A DNA stretch of 64,000 nt from JANQLU01 sp964434955. GTDB taxonomy: Bacteria > Planctomycetota > Planctomycetia > Pirellulales > Pirellulaceae. The stretch covers positions 1-64,000 of the forward strand of contig CAYSXI010000006.1 of assembly GCA_964434955.1 (NCBI GenBank), given 5' to 3'. Below are positions 16,381 through 23,724 of this stretch, piece by piece. Position 1 is the first letter of the stretch; the number at the start of each line of letters is the position of its first letter. The notes beneath the pieces were generated by a model. It was given only the letters and a program-made list of their open reading frames with translations. It did not search any database and was not told where the DNA came from. The translations under genes were made by a program, and so were the position numbers.

Positions 16381-16833
16381 ATGGATAAACTTTTTCAATC
16401 GATTGCGTTTGTTTTGCAAGCCGAAGGCGAACGAAGCCGATTGCTTTTACGTTGGCGGCCCGCGGCTAAATGTTGGGGCTTTATCGTGGCCGAACGCTTG
16501 AACAAGGAAAGTTTTCGGGAGTCGGTTACCCGAGAAGTCGCCTGGCAACTGAATCTGAATCGCGAATCGGATTTCCTTGTATCCAACATGGCTCAGCTAT
16601 CCATGGAGTATGTCGAGGATGTAGACGATGGTTCTCAACGCCATGTAGCCGTCGCTTTCTACAACGTCCATCTCTTCCGGAAATCGGCCTTCGAATCCGT
16701 TTCAAATGATTCCGCGAACCGCTGGACGAATGCACGTGAGGTTTGCGCCGGTGAAACCACGGAAGGACAAGCGATCGATCCGCAAGTCGTCTCCTGGATC
16801 AACAAATGGGGCGTGGTCCAACCGTGGCAGTAA
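16381..16833 (+). CDS. Nudix-fold protein with a degenerate catalytic box
   Basis: A 150-residue protein. The segment KCWGFIVAERLNKESFRE, then SVTREVAWQLNL, lies where a Nudix hydrolase has the G-x5-E-x7-R-E-U-x-E-E-x-G-U box. The R-E remains, but the two metal-binding Glu residues and the following Gly are replaced (AWQLNL), so pyrophosphate hydrolysis is doubtful. The rest (HVAVAFYNVHLF, TNAREV) fits a Nudix beta-grasp arrangement. No clear ribosome site precedes the ATG at 16381. Similar box-less Nudix domains act as sensors or scaffolds in other bacteria; whether this one belongs functionally to the photolyase group is unknown. The assignment is by pattern only. Confidence 0.5.
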   Translation: MDKLFQSIAFVLQAEGERSRLLLRWRPAAKCWGFIVAERLNKESFRESVTREVAWQLNLNRESDFLVSNMAQLSMEYVEDVDDGSQRHVAVAFYNVHLFRKSAFESVSNDSANRWTNAREVCAGETTEGQAIDPQVVSWINKWGVVQPWQ

Positions 16834-16849
16834 TTGCTTGGCTCACGCA

Positions 16850-16877
16850 GTTTCGAATCCAAGCGGGAATTCGAAAC
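16850..16877. terminator. Hairpin between convergent Nudix-like and decarboxylase genes
   Basis: GTTTCGAAT (16850-16858) and ATTCGAAAC (16869-16877) form a perfect 9-bp stem with a 10-base loop. There is no T-tract, so a transcription-termination role is only possible. Confidence 0.4.
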
Positions 16878-16959
16878 ACAGCCCAAACCGCCGGGGGTCC
16901 GGCATTCCAACCATTTTGTTCCCGGGATTTTTCGACCGTGCGGGCATGAGTTCCGCGGG

Positions 16960-18414
16960 TCAACTCAGCTCAATTTGACGGCCGACTTTAACCAGCATGT
17001 TTATCAGCTCATCAAAGTCTCGATCGTTGCTTCGGTGGTTGGTAATGCAGACGCGAATCGCAAATTTCCCGTCGATCTCGGTATGGGAAGGAACAGCAAA
17101 CCCGCTTTCCTGAATCCGAATCAATATTTCCTGATTGATTTCATTGAGCTGATCCAAGTTGCATCCAGCTCGGACAAAACGCAAGCAAACAATGTTAAGC
17201 GCGATTGGGGCAAGTAGTTCCAGGCAGTCTTCTTTTTCAACCAATGCCCCCAACAATCGAGCTTGGCCAACATTTCGATCAATCGCTTTCCCAATCCTCG
17301 TGACACCTTGCTCCTTCAATGACATCCAGACTTTCAGAGCCCTGAACCCACGTGAAAGTTGAACGCCTCGATCGGCAAACTTCGTCGTGTCAACTGAGAT
17401 ACCGCGATTGGACGACGTCAGGTAGGACGGCGCATAGCCAAATGTCGACTGATGGGCCAACGGTTTCCTGATCAGGACGCATGCAACTTCATAGGGCATG
17501 TATCCCCATTTGTGTAAATCGAATGCGATAGAGTCTGCCAACGCTTGCCCCTCAACGAGCTTCCTGGATTTGGGAGCCCAAGCCGCAACCGAACCAAAGG
17601 CCCCATCCAAATGCAGCCAGATACCAAACCGATTGGCCAGCTCCCGAAGCCCCGCCAGATCATCGATCGCTCCGCAATTGACGGTTCCAACATTGCCGAC
17701 GATACAAAATGGCTGAAAACCACTCTGCAAATCAGATTCTATTTCCCGCCGGCAAGCACGGATATCGATCTCAAAATTTTCGTTGGTTGGGATCTTTCGG
17801 AAAGCGTTTCGCCCAAGCCCCATTAACTCGCAGGCTTTTAGAACCCAGCTGTGGGTTTCCTGACTTCCATAAACCGTTAGTGGTTTCTCGATCGCCTGGG
17901 TCCCTTGACCTCGCACATCAAAGTCAAGACATTCATTCCTGGCCACCAGCACGGCATTGATGTTTGCCATCGTTCCGCCGCTCACCAGAAGCCCCGTCGA
18001 GTCATCCGGGAAACCGATCAAATCCCTCAGCCAATCGAGCACTTTGTCTTCGACGACCGAAGCTGCTTGGTCGTAGCCGGCGACGTGCGGGTTCATGGCG
18101 GACGCAAGAAAGTCGGCAAACGCACCGGTAAGCGTCCCGTTCCCCATGACCCAACCAAAAAACCTGGGATGAGCATTGCCCGTCGGGTAGGGAAGAATGT
18201 TCTCGACAAATGTCCGATAGACTTTTTCCAAGCCGGCTCCCTCGTAGGGCACCGGTTCATTCAACGTTTCCTTGACGGAATTCGGAACGGCTTGCCATGC
18301 CGGTTGATGACGGACGTCCCGCATCATCGCAATAACGTCATCAACCATTCGATGACCCATTTGGCGTGCCGACTCCCAGTCTTCAGGATCCAGTGTTTCG
18401 ACGCGATTGGTCAC
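16960..18414 (-). CDS. Group II pyridoxal-phosphate-dependent amino acid decarboxylase
   Basis: A 484-residue PLP enzyme. The lysine that binds PLP is K302 in FDLHKWGYMP, and the NAHPRFFGWVMG, LVSGGTMANINAVL and GTVNCGAIDDL stretches are typical of the aromatic-amino-acid/glutamate decarboxylase group. It would remove the alpha-carboxyl group of an amino acid in the cytoplasm to give an amine; the substrate cannot be told from sequence alone, though the fold is nearest to aromatic-L-amino-acid decarboxylases. The start is a GTG at 18414 that directly abuts the TGA stop of the MarR gene (TGAGTG), so the two genes are co-transcribed and translationally coupled. MarR probably controls the gene in response to a small phenolic or aromatic ligand. 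Confidence 0.92.
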   Translation of the reverse strand: MTNRVETLDPEDWESARQMGHRMVDDVIAMMRDVRHQPAWQAVPNSVKETLNEPVPYEGAGLEKVYRTFVENILPYPTGNAHPRFFGWVMGNGTLTGAFADFLASAMNPHVAGYDQAASVVEDKVLDWLRDLIGFPDDSTGLLVSGGTMANINAVLVARNECLDFDVRGQGTQAIEKPLTVYGSQETHSWVLKACELMGLGRNAFRKIPTNENFEIDIRACRREIESDLQSGFQPFCIVGNVGTVNCGAIDDLAGLRELANRFGIWLHLDGAFGSVAAWAPKSRKLVEGQALADSIAFDLHKWGYMPYEVACVLIRKPLAHQSTFGYAPSYLTSSNRGISVDTTKFADRGVQLSRGFRALKVWMSLKEQGVTRIGKAIDRNVGQARLLGALVEKEDCLELLAPIALNIVCLRFVRAGCNLDQLNEINQEILIRIQESGFAVPSHTEIDGKFAIRVCITNHRSNDRDFDELINMLVKVGRQIELS

Positions 18415-18834
18415 TCAGCTATCCGAAATCAGGTCAGGGATTTTCAAAAGAACGACTTGGAGATTCTTCCACTCCTCTTTGCCAATCAATCCAATCATTG
18501 TTTTCTGAGCGTCGCTCCAGTAGGGCTCGGCCGCCATCTCCAGCCGATGACCCTTCCGGGTTAGTTCCGCAATTTTCGCTTTCCCTTGTTTCGCCGACTG
18601 GATCTTGATCGCCTTGGAATCCTCGAGCGGCTTGATTGTTCGATAGAGCGAAGTTCGCTCCATGACCAACTCTTCAGCCAACTGGCTAAGTGGCGTCGGG
18701 CCGTTTCGATGCAACGCCCGGACGATCGCGAACTGCGTCACCGTGAGCGGACTGTCTGCCATGGTTTCTTCGTAGAAGCGGAACACCGCTCGATTGGCTT
18801 TACGAATGGTCGTACAAGTACATTTAATATCCAT
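18415..18834 (-). CDS. MarR-family transcriptional regulator
   Basis: A 139-residue winged-helix regulator. The DNA-binding core is LTVTQFAIVRALHRNGPTPL, then SQLAEELVMERTSLYRTIKPLE and a wing with KGKAKIAELTRKGHRL. MarR proteins bind palindromes as dimers and release DNA on binding aromatic ligands. The gene is the first of an operon with the PLP decarboxylase. A palindrome GATGTA-ac-TACATC lies 29 bases upstream at 18863-18876, a likely autoregulatory operator. The ATG at 18834 has a GAAAGG directly before it, closer than usual for a ribosome site. A CTCTT dipeptide cluster near the N-terminus (residues 5-9) is unusual but not informative. Confidence 0.9.
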   Translation of the reverse strand: MDIKCTCTTIRKANRAVFRFYEETMADSPLTVTQFAIVRALHRNGPTPLSQLAEELVMERTSLYRTIKPLEDSKAIKIQSAKQGKAKIAELTRKGHRLEMAAEPYWSDAQKTMIGLIGKEEWKNLQVVLLKIPDLISDS

Positions 18835-18862
18835 CCTTTCGATGATAACACGTCCCTATTTA

Positions 18863-18890
18863 GATGTAACTACATCATGCACCTACATCA
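18863..18890. promoter_or_regulatory. Candidate MarR operator
   Basis: GATGTA-AC-TACATC (18863-18876) is a perfect palindrome with 6-base arms, and a further half-site CTACATCA follows at 18883-18890. A -35-like TTGATG lies at 18891-18886 on the minus strand, so the palindrome would sit over the -10 region of the MarR promoter. Confidence 0.55.
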
Positions 18891-19102
18891 ATTAGCCAGC
18901 CTAGCAATTCAAGTCTTGCGTCTTTGCGCAGGATCCCAGGCGAAGAAAAAAGCGAGAGCCGGAGGCATCAAAACAGCCGGTTCGAAAAACCACGTGAAAA
19001 GAAACTTCCAAAAATGGCCTCGAGCAAATGGCCAAGGCCAAACTCGATTAGAATGATGTCTCCCGTCAATCAACAAGCCACCTAACGAACGTCAATGGAA
19101 AC

Positions 19103-20791
19103 ATGAGGACTCTCGCCCGCTTAATCTGTTTTTCTTTTTTGTTGGCGGCAACGCAACAAGGGTTCGCTCAGGAACCGGACAAGACCGACGCGCGACCGCG
19201 CAAACGCATCGTCAACATCATCAACTTTGTTCGCCAGAACGAGCCCCGAATTGAATGGATCACAGAGGATGTGCTTTATGAAACGGTCGTGTCCCAGATC
19301 AAGATGATGAAATCCCACGAACTGCGCGGGACCTTTCTATTGCAGTACGACGCCCTGATCGACCCCCGATACCAAAAGCTACTGAAGGAACTTCCCGAGA
19401 ATGATTTTGAGATTGGCGCCTGGTGGGAAATCGTGCAACCGCTTGTTGAAAAAAGCGGGTACAAATGGCGCGGGCGATACCGCTGGGATTGGCATGCCGA
19501 CGTCGGATTCGCCACGGGCTACACCCCGGAAGAGCGCGAAAAGCTTGTCGATACCTACATGGCTGAATTCAAAAAAGTGTTCGGGCGTTACCCCAAGTCC
19601 GTAGGCTCGTGGTTCATCGATGCGCATACCATTAAGTACATGCATGACCGATATGGAATTGTTGCTTCTTGCAACTGCAAGGACCAAATTGGAACAGACG
19701 GGTATACGCTTTGGGGCGGATACTGGAATCAAGGTTATTATCCGAGCATCAAGAATGCCTACATGCCAGCCCAGACGGCCGCCAATCAAATTCCTGTACC
19801 GATCTTCCGAATGCTTGGAAGCGATCCGATTCACCAATATGACAATGGCCTTGGCACCAACCGCCAACGAGTGATCTCACTCGAACCGGTCTATCAACAG
19901 GCTGGCGGCGATCAAAAATGGTGCCAATGGTACTTCGACTCTTTTGTGAACGGAGCCGCAATGGACTACGGCTACACCCAAGTCGGCCAGGAGAATTCAT
20001 TCACCTGGAAACGCATGTCCAAAGGGTTTGAAATTCAGTTACCCATGGTTGCGAGACTTCAAGCCGAGAAAAAAATCGAAGTCCAAACCTTGGCTGAAAC
20101 CGGCGAGTGGTTCAAGAAGCGGTACAAGGTAACGCCCCCGACAGCCGTCACCGTGTTAAAGGACCATACAAAAAAAGACCTCAAGACGGTTTGGTTCAAC
20201 TCGCGATTTTTTCGCGCCAACCTGCTTTGGGAAAACAACACGATGCGTTTTCGTGACATTCATCTTTTTGACGAACGTGTCCAATCGGACTACCTGAATA
20301 AGCGAGGCACCTCCAGTCGCTGTCTTTTCGACACCCTGCCGATCGTTGACGGCTTTCGCTGGAGCAGCAAAGACCAGGTTGCCGGATTGCGATTGAAGGG
20401 CGGTGACGGAAACGAGTTGCGGGGAGGAACTCCGAAGGTCTCCGACGAACAAAGAGGAAAGCTGGTTGTCGATTGGCCGCTTGAGACGGAGGGCAAAAAG
20501 AACGTCCAAAACGCAATCGTTCTCACGTTTACCGAGTCATCCATAACCATCGCGACTCGTGGAAACGTTCAGGAAGGCTGGTATTTGGAACTGGATGCGG
20601 ATTCTGAAGCAAAACTTCCATTCGCGAAAACGGAAAAGAAAAAACTCCATGGCAACCACCGTGGCACGGATTTTTTCGTCACGGCGAATCAGGGGCAGTT
20701 CGAATTCATGTCGGACGGCCGCTGGCGACTTGTACCTCAAAATCAGCTCATTAAACTCGAACTATCCAAGCGAACTCGCAAGTCGCGATAG
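19103..20791 (+). CDS. Secreted TIM-barrel protein resembling polysaccharide deacetylases
   Basis: A 562-residue exported protein with a signal peptide (TLARLICFSFLLAATQQGFAQ, residues 3-23). The barrel begins with RIVNIINFVRQNEPRIEW, continues with a strand-helix pattern, GTFLLQYDALIDPRY, EIGAWWEIVQPL, DWHADVGFATGYTPEER and VGSWFIDAHT, which resembles polysaccharide deacetylase or GH57/GH38-like barrels. The C-terminal third is beta-rich. The conserved Asp/His and Trp residues suggest a carbohydrate substrate, but the chemistry is not settled. It is followed after 58 bases by a DUF1080 gene and then a Gfo/Idh/MocA gene, all on the same strand; together they look like a small carbohydrate-processing operon. 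Confidence 0.7.
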   Translation: MRTLARLICFSFLLAATQQGFAQEPDKTDARPRKRIVNIINFVRQNEPRIEWITEDVLYETVVSQIKMMKSHELRGTFLLQYDALIDPRYQKLLKELPENDFEIGAWWEIVQPLVEKSGYKWRGRYRWDWHADVGFATGYTPEEREKLVDTYMAEFKKVFGRYPKSVGSWFIDAHTIKYMHDRYGIVASCNCKDQIGTDGYTLWGGYWNQGYYPSIKNAYMPAQTAANQIPVPIFRMLGSDPIHQYDNGLGTNRQRVISLEPVYQQAGGDQKWCQWYFDSFVNGAAMDYGYTQVGQENSFTWKRMSKGFEIQLPMVARLQAEKKIEVQTLAETGEWFKKRYKVTPPTAVTVLKDHTKKDLKTVWFNSRFFRANLLWENNTMRFRDIHLFDERVQSDYLNKRGTSSRCLFDTLPIVDGFRWSSKDQVAGLRLKGGDGNELRGGTPKVSDEQRGKLVVDWPLETEGKKNVQNAIVLTFTESSITIATRGNVQEGWYLELDADSEAKLPFAKTEKKKLHGNHRGTDFFVTANQGQFEFMSDGRWRLVPQNQLIKLELSKRTRKSR

Positions 20792-20849
20792 GATGGCAAT
20801 TCCGCCGCGCGTCGATTTGGATTCGAACACCGACTTTCAGGAACACCTC

Positions 20850-22097
20850 ATGAAATCCCATCGGATTGTCACACTCGGCTTTCTTTCGATCTTTTTCCTC
20901 GCCTGTGGTTTTGGCGTTGCCAACGCGCAGAAAACAACGCCGGAACAGAAAAAGGGCTACGACAAATCAAAAGACGTGGGAGCCGAAGCCCCCGAGGGCG
21001 CCGACATTCCATTTGACGGAACTGAGAAATCGCTCAAATCCAATTGGCAAATGTGGCCCAAGCCGGATATGGCGATCACGTGGTCACTTGTCGATAACCC
21101 GACAGGTAAAGACAAAGTCCTGATGACCAATGGTGGCAAACGCTGGGGTACTCATGACCTCGTCACCAAGAAGAAGTACACCGATTTTGAAGGCCACGTC
21201 GAGTTCATCATGATGGGCGCACGCGGAGATGAAAAAGCGGAAGGCTACGCCAATAGCGGCGTCTATTTGCAAAACCGATACGAAATTCAGATTGAGTCGC
21301 CAAAAGGCAAAAACGCCAAGGATCCTTACAGCTGGAAAATCGGTCCGCATGGCATTGGAGCGTTCTGCATGGAACGCGTGCCGGACGTGAATGCCTGGAG
21401 ACCCAATGGCGAATGGCAGTCCTTTCATTTCAAATTCAAAGCCGCACGCTGGGAAGGCGAGAAAATGCTTGAGCCCGCCCGCGCCACGGTCTGGTGGAAC
21501 GGAGTCAAAATTCATGACAACGTGAAAATCAAACACGCCAACGGCGGAGAATCAGTGAGCCCGAGCCCCGAGGGCCTCAAGTTGCAGGAACATGGACAGG
21601 ACGTTCGCTTTCGAAACATTTGGATCGTGGACCATGCCTCGGAAAAGAATGAGAAAGTTGAAAAACCGGAAAAGCTTGAGATTCGAAACTCGATGGTTGG
21701 CTACCGTGACACGTTGATTTTCTATCAATTCAAGAAACAACGCGCGATCGTTGTCATGTCGATCGACAACAAAGATGAAACGTTTCCGGTTTCTGGCAAA
21801 GTCCATTTGTTCGAACAAGGTGTTTCCGAGGAAGGTCTGAAAAAATGGATCAACAACCAACACTCGGACGGGCTGTTTCCAAATGTTCCTGCGCCGGTTT
21901 CGACCAAAGAACTACCCAAAGAATTTTGCAAAATCACAGCATCCAAACAAACCGGGACGAGCGAAAACCGAGGACCTAGAAAAGGCACGTACAAGGATTT
22001 CCAAGTCGATTTTTCGATGAACGAAATCAAAGCCAGCAAGGATATCACCCTTCCTGCGTTCAAGGACTCGGCTCGGGTTCATGTTCGCAGCAAGTAA
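20850..22097 (+). CDS. DUF1080 (3-keto-disaccharide hydrolase-like) secreted protein
   Basis: A 415-residue exported protein starting MKSHRIVTLGFLSIFFLACG with cleavage after VANAQ. The domain DIPFDGTEKSLKSNW..., then GHVEFIMMGAR, YANSGVYLQNRYEIQI and GIGAFC...NGEWQSFHFKF, is the concanavalin-like DUF1080 fold common in planctomycetes and Bacteroidetes, members of which have been shown to hydrolyse 3-keto-glycosides. The C-terminal 130 residues are an extra region of unknown function. AGGAA at 20839 lies 6 bases before the ATG at 20850; longer starts at 20559 overlap the previous gene and are unlikely. The neighbouring Gfo/Idh/MocA gene fits oxidation to a 3-keto sugar followed by hydrolysis here, which is an inference. 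Confidence 0.88.
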   Translation: MKSHRIVTLGFLSIFFLACGFGVANAQKTTPEQKKGYDKSKDVGAEAPEGADIPFDGTEKSLKSNWQMWPKPDMAITWSLVDNPTGKDKVLMTNGGKRWGTHDLVTKKKYTDFEGHVEFIMMGARGDEKAEGYANSGVYLQNRYEIQIESPKGKNAKDPYSWKIGPHGIGAFCMERVPDVNAWRPNGEWQSFHFKFKAARWEGEKMLEPARATVWWNGVKIHDNVKIKHANGGESVSPSPEGLKLQEHGQDVRFRNIWIVDHASEKNEKVEKPEKLEIRNSMVGYRDTLIFYQFKKQRAIVVMSIDNKDETFPVSGKVHLFEQGVSEEGLKKWINNQHSDGLFPNVPAPVSTKELPKEFCKITASKQTGTSENRGPRKGTYKDFQVDFSMNEIKASKDITLPAFKDSARVHVRSK

Positions 22098-22159
22098 TCC
22101 ATCTTCGATGGGCGTCGGAATCCCCAGTAGCAAGTAGAACCATTCTTTATGTGAATCAA

Positions 22160-23485
22160 ATGCCGCAAAACCAACCCAAAAAAAGAAACACCCTGAATCG
22201 ACGACACTTTCTGGGCACGGCCGCCGCGGCCGGAGCTGTCGGATACTTTGTTAACCCGGGGTCCGTTCTCGCTTCCAACTCGCCCAATGAAAAACTGAAC
22301 TTGGCATGCGTTGGCGCAACCAACCGGGCGGGTGCCAACATCGCTCGACTGAAAAGCCAAAACATTGTCGCGATCGCCGATATCGATTCCAAGCTGCTCG
22401 AAAAAGGGTCGGCTCCATATAAAGACGCGCGAAAGTATCGGGACTTTCGTGTCATGTTGGAAAAGGAAGCTGAAAACATTGACGCCGTTGTCGTTGGGAC
22501 TCCTGATCACACACACGCTCCCGCTGCCGCGATGGCCATGCGGATGAAAAAACACTGCTACTGCGAAAAGCCGCTGGCGCATACCGTCAAGGAATGCCGT
22601 GTCCTCGCGGAGTTGGCAAAGAAACACTCGCTAAAAACTCAGATGGGGACTCAGATTCACGCCGGCGACAACTATCGCCGGGTCGTTGAAGCGGTTCAAG
22701 GTGGATTGATCGGCGAGGTCAAAGAAGCGCACGTTTGGTCCAACGCCCAATACTCGGGCGGGAAGTTTGTGAAAACGGAGAAGCCGGCGCATGTCGATTG
22801 GGACCTGTGGTTGGGCCCAGCTGTCGAACGACCCTACAGCAAAAACGTTCACCCATTCAACTGGAGACGATTTTGGGATTACGGCACCGGTGCACTCGGT
22901 GACTTTGGATGTCACTTCATGGACCTGACTCATTGGGCGCTCATGCTAACCCACCCGACAAAAATTTCGGCACAAGGTGAGCCGCTCGACCCGGTGATGC
23001 CCCCCAAGTGGTGTATGGTCAACTACGAATTCCCAGCGAGAGAATCCATGCCCGCCGTCAAACTGACCTGGTATGACGGAGGCAAGAAACCAAAACTGCT
23101 TTCGTCACTCAAAGACAAAAATGGAAAGCCCTTGAATTGGGGTGCCGGCCAACTCTTTGTTGGCTCGAAAGGAATGATCTTGTCCAACTATGGCCAGCAT
23201 GTCTTGCTGCCCGAGGAAGATTTCGTTGACGTGGAACGTCCCGAAAAATCGATCCCAAAATCGATCGGGCATCACAATGAGTGGGTCGACGCCATCAAGA
23301 ATGACAAAACGACGACCTGCAACTTCGAATATTCCGGGGCCCTTTCAGAAGCCGTCATGCTGGGAGTTGTCGCTTTCAAAAGCCAGCAAACCATTGAATG
23401 GGATGCCGAGAATTTGAAGGTCAAAAACGACGAAGGGGCCCAGGATTTGATCCACAAAGAGTACCGCAAAGGCTGGACTTTATAG
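22160..23485 (+). CDS. Gfo/Idh/MocA family oxidoreductase with Tat leader
   Basis: A secreted NAD(P)-dependent sugar oxidoreductase. The N-terminus has a twin-arginine leader, LNRRHFLGTAAAAGAVG, so it is exported folded with its cofactor. The Rossmann part follows (KLNLACVGATNRAGANIARL), with VVGTPDHTHA and the family's EKP motif in CYCEKPLAHT. The C-terminal half matches the Gfo/Idh/MocA dimerisation domain, including FWDYGTGALGDFGCHFMDLT. It is the third gene of the operon starting at 19103. Starts at GTG 22151 and ATG 22160 are both possible; neither has a strong ribosome site, and ATG gives the more typical short N-region. A second, distant copy of this family is at 35403-36782. Confidence 0.9.
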   Translation: MPQNQPKKRNTLNRRHFLGTAAAAGAVGYFVNPGSVLASNSPNEKLNLACVGATNRAGANIARLKSQNIVAIADIDSKLLEKGSAPYKDARKYRDFRVMLEKEAENIDAVVVGTPDHTHAPAAAMAMRMKKHCYCEKPLAHTVKECRVLAELAKKHSLKTQMGTQIHAGDNYRRVVEAVQGGLIGEVKEAHVWSNAQYSGGKFVKTEKPAHVDWDLWLGPAVERPYSKNVHPFNWRRFWDYGTGALGDFGCHFMDLTHWALMLTHPTKISAQGEPLDPVMPPKWCMVNYEFPARESMPAVKLTWYDGGKKPKLLSSLKDKNGKPLNWGAGQLFVGSKGMILSNYGQHVLLPEEDFVDVERPEKSIPKSIGHHNEWVDAIKNDKTTTCNFEYSGALSEAVMLGVVAFKSQQTIEWDAENLKVKNDEGAQDLIHKEYRKGWTL

Positions 23486-23586
23486 TTCGGTTTGAAATTT
23501 CACGGGAAACACGCCGCGAAATTGACAGGTCCGGGGTCCCTGCTCATAATCGAACCTCTTTTGGGCCTCCCTTCGATTTGCTCAAG

Positions 23587-23617
23587 GAACACGTAATCTG
23601 ATTTGGATCACGTGTTC
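23587..23617. repeat. Inverted repeat downstream of the Gfo/Idh/MocA gene
   Basis: GAACACGT (23587-23594) and ACGTGTTC (23610-23617) are perfect 8-base inverted repeats. They could form a terminator-like hairpin without T-tract, or an operator for the S41 protease gene. Confidence 0.4.
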
Positions 23618-23724
23618 ATTGATCGAGAATTCACCGCCTGCCCAAACTCGCAATGGCCATCGTCGCAAATGCGCCAATGCGAATCACCATCATGCTTAAG
23701 ACCCATCGCTACGAGGGAAAAGAA

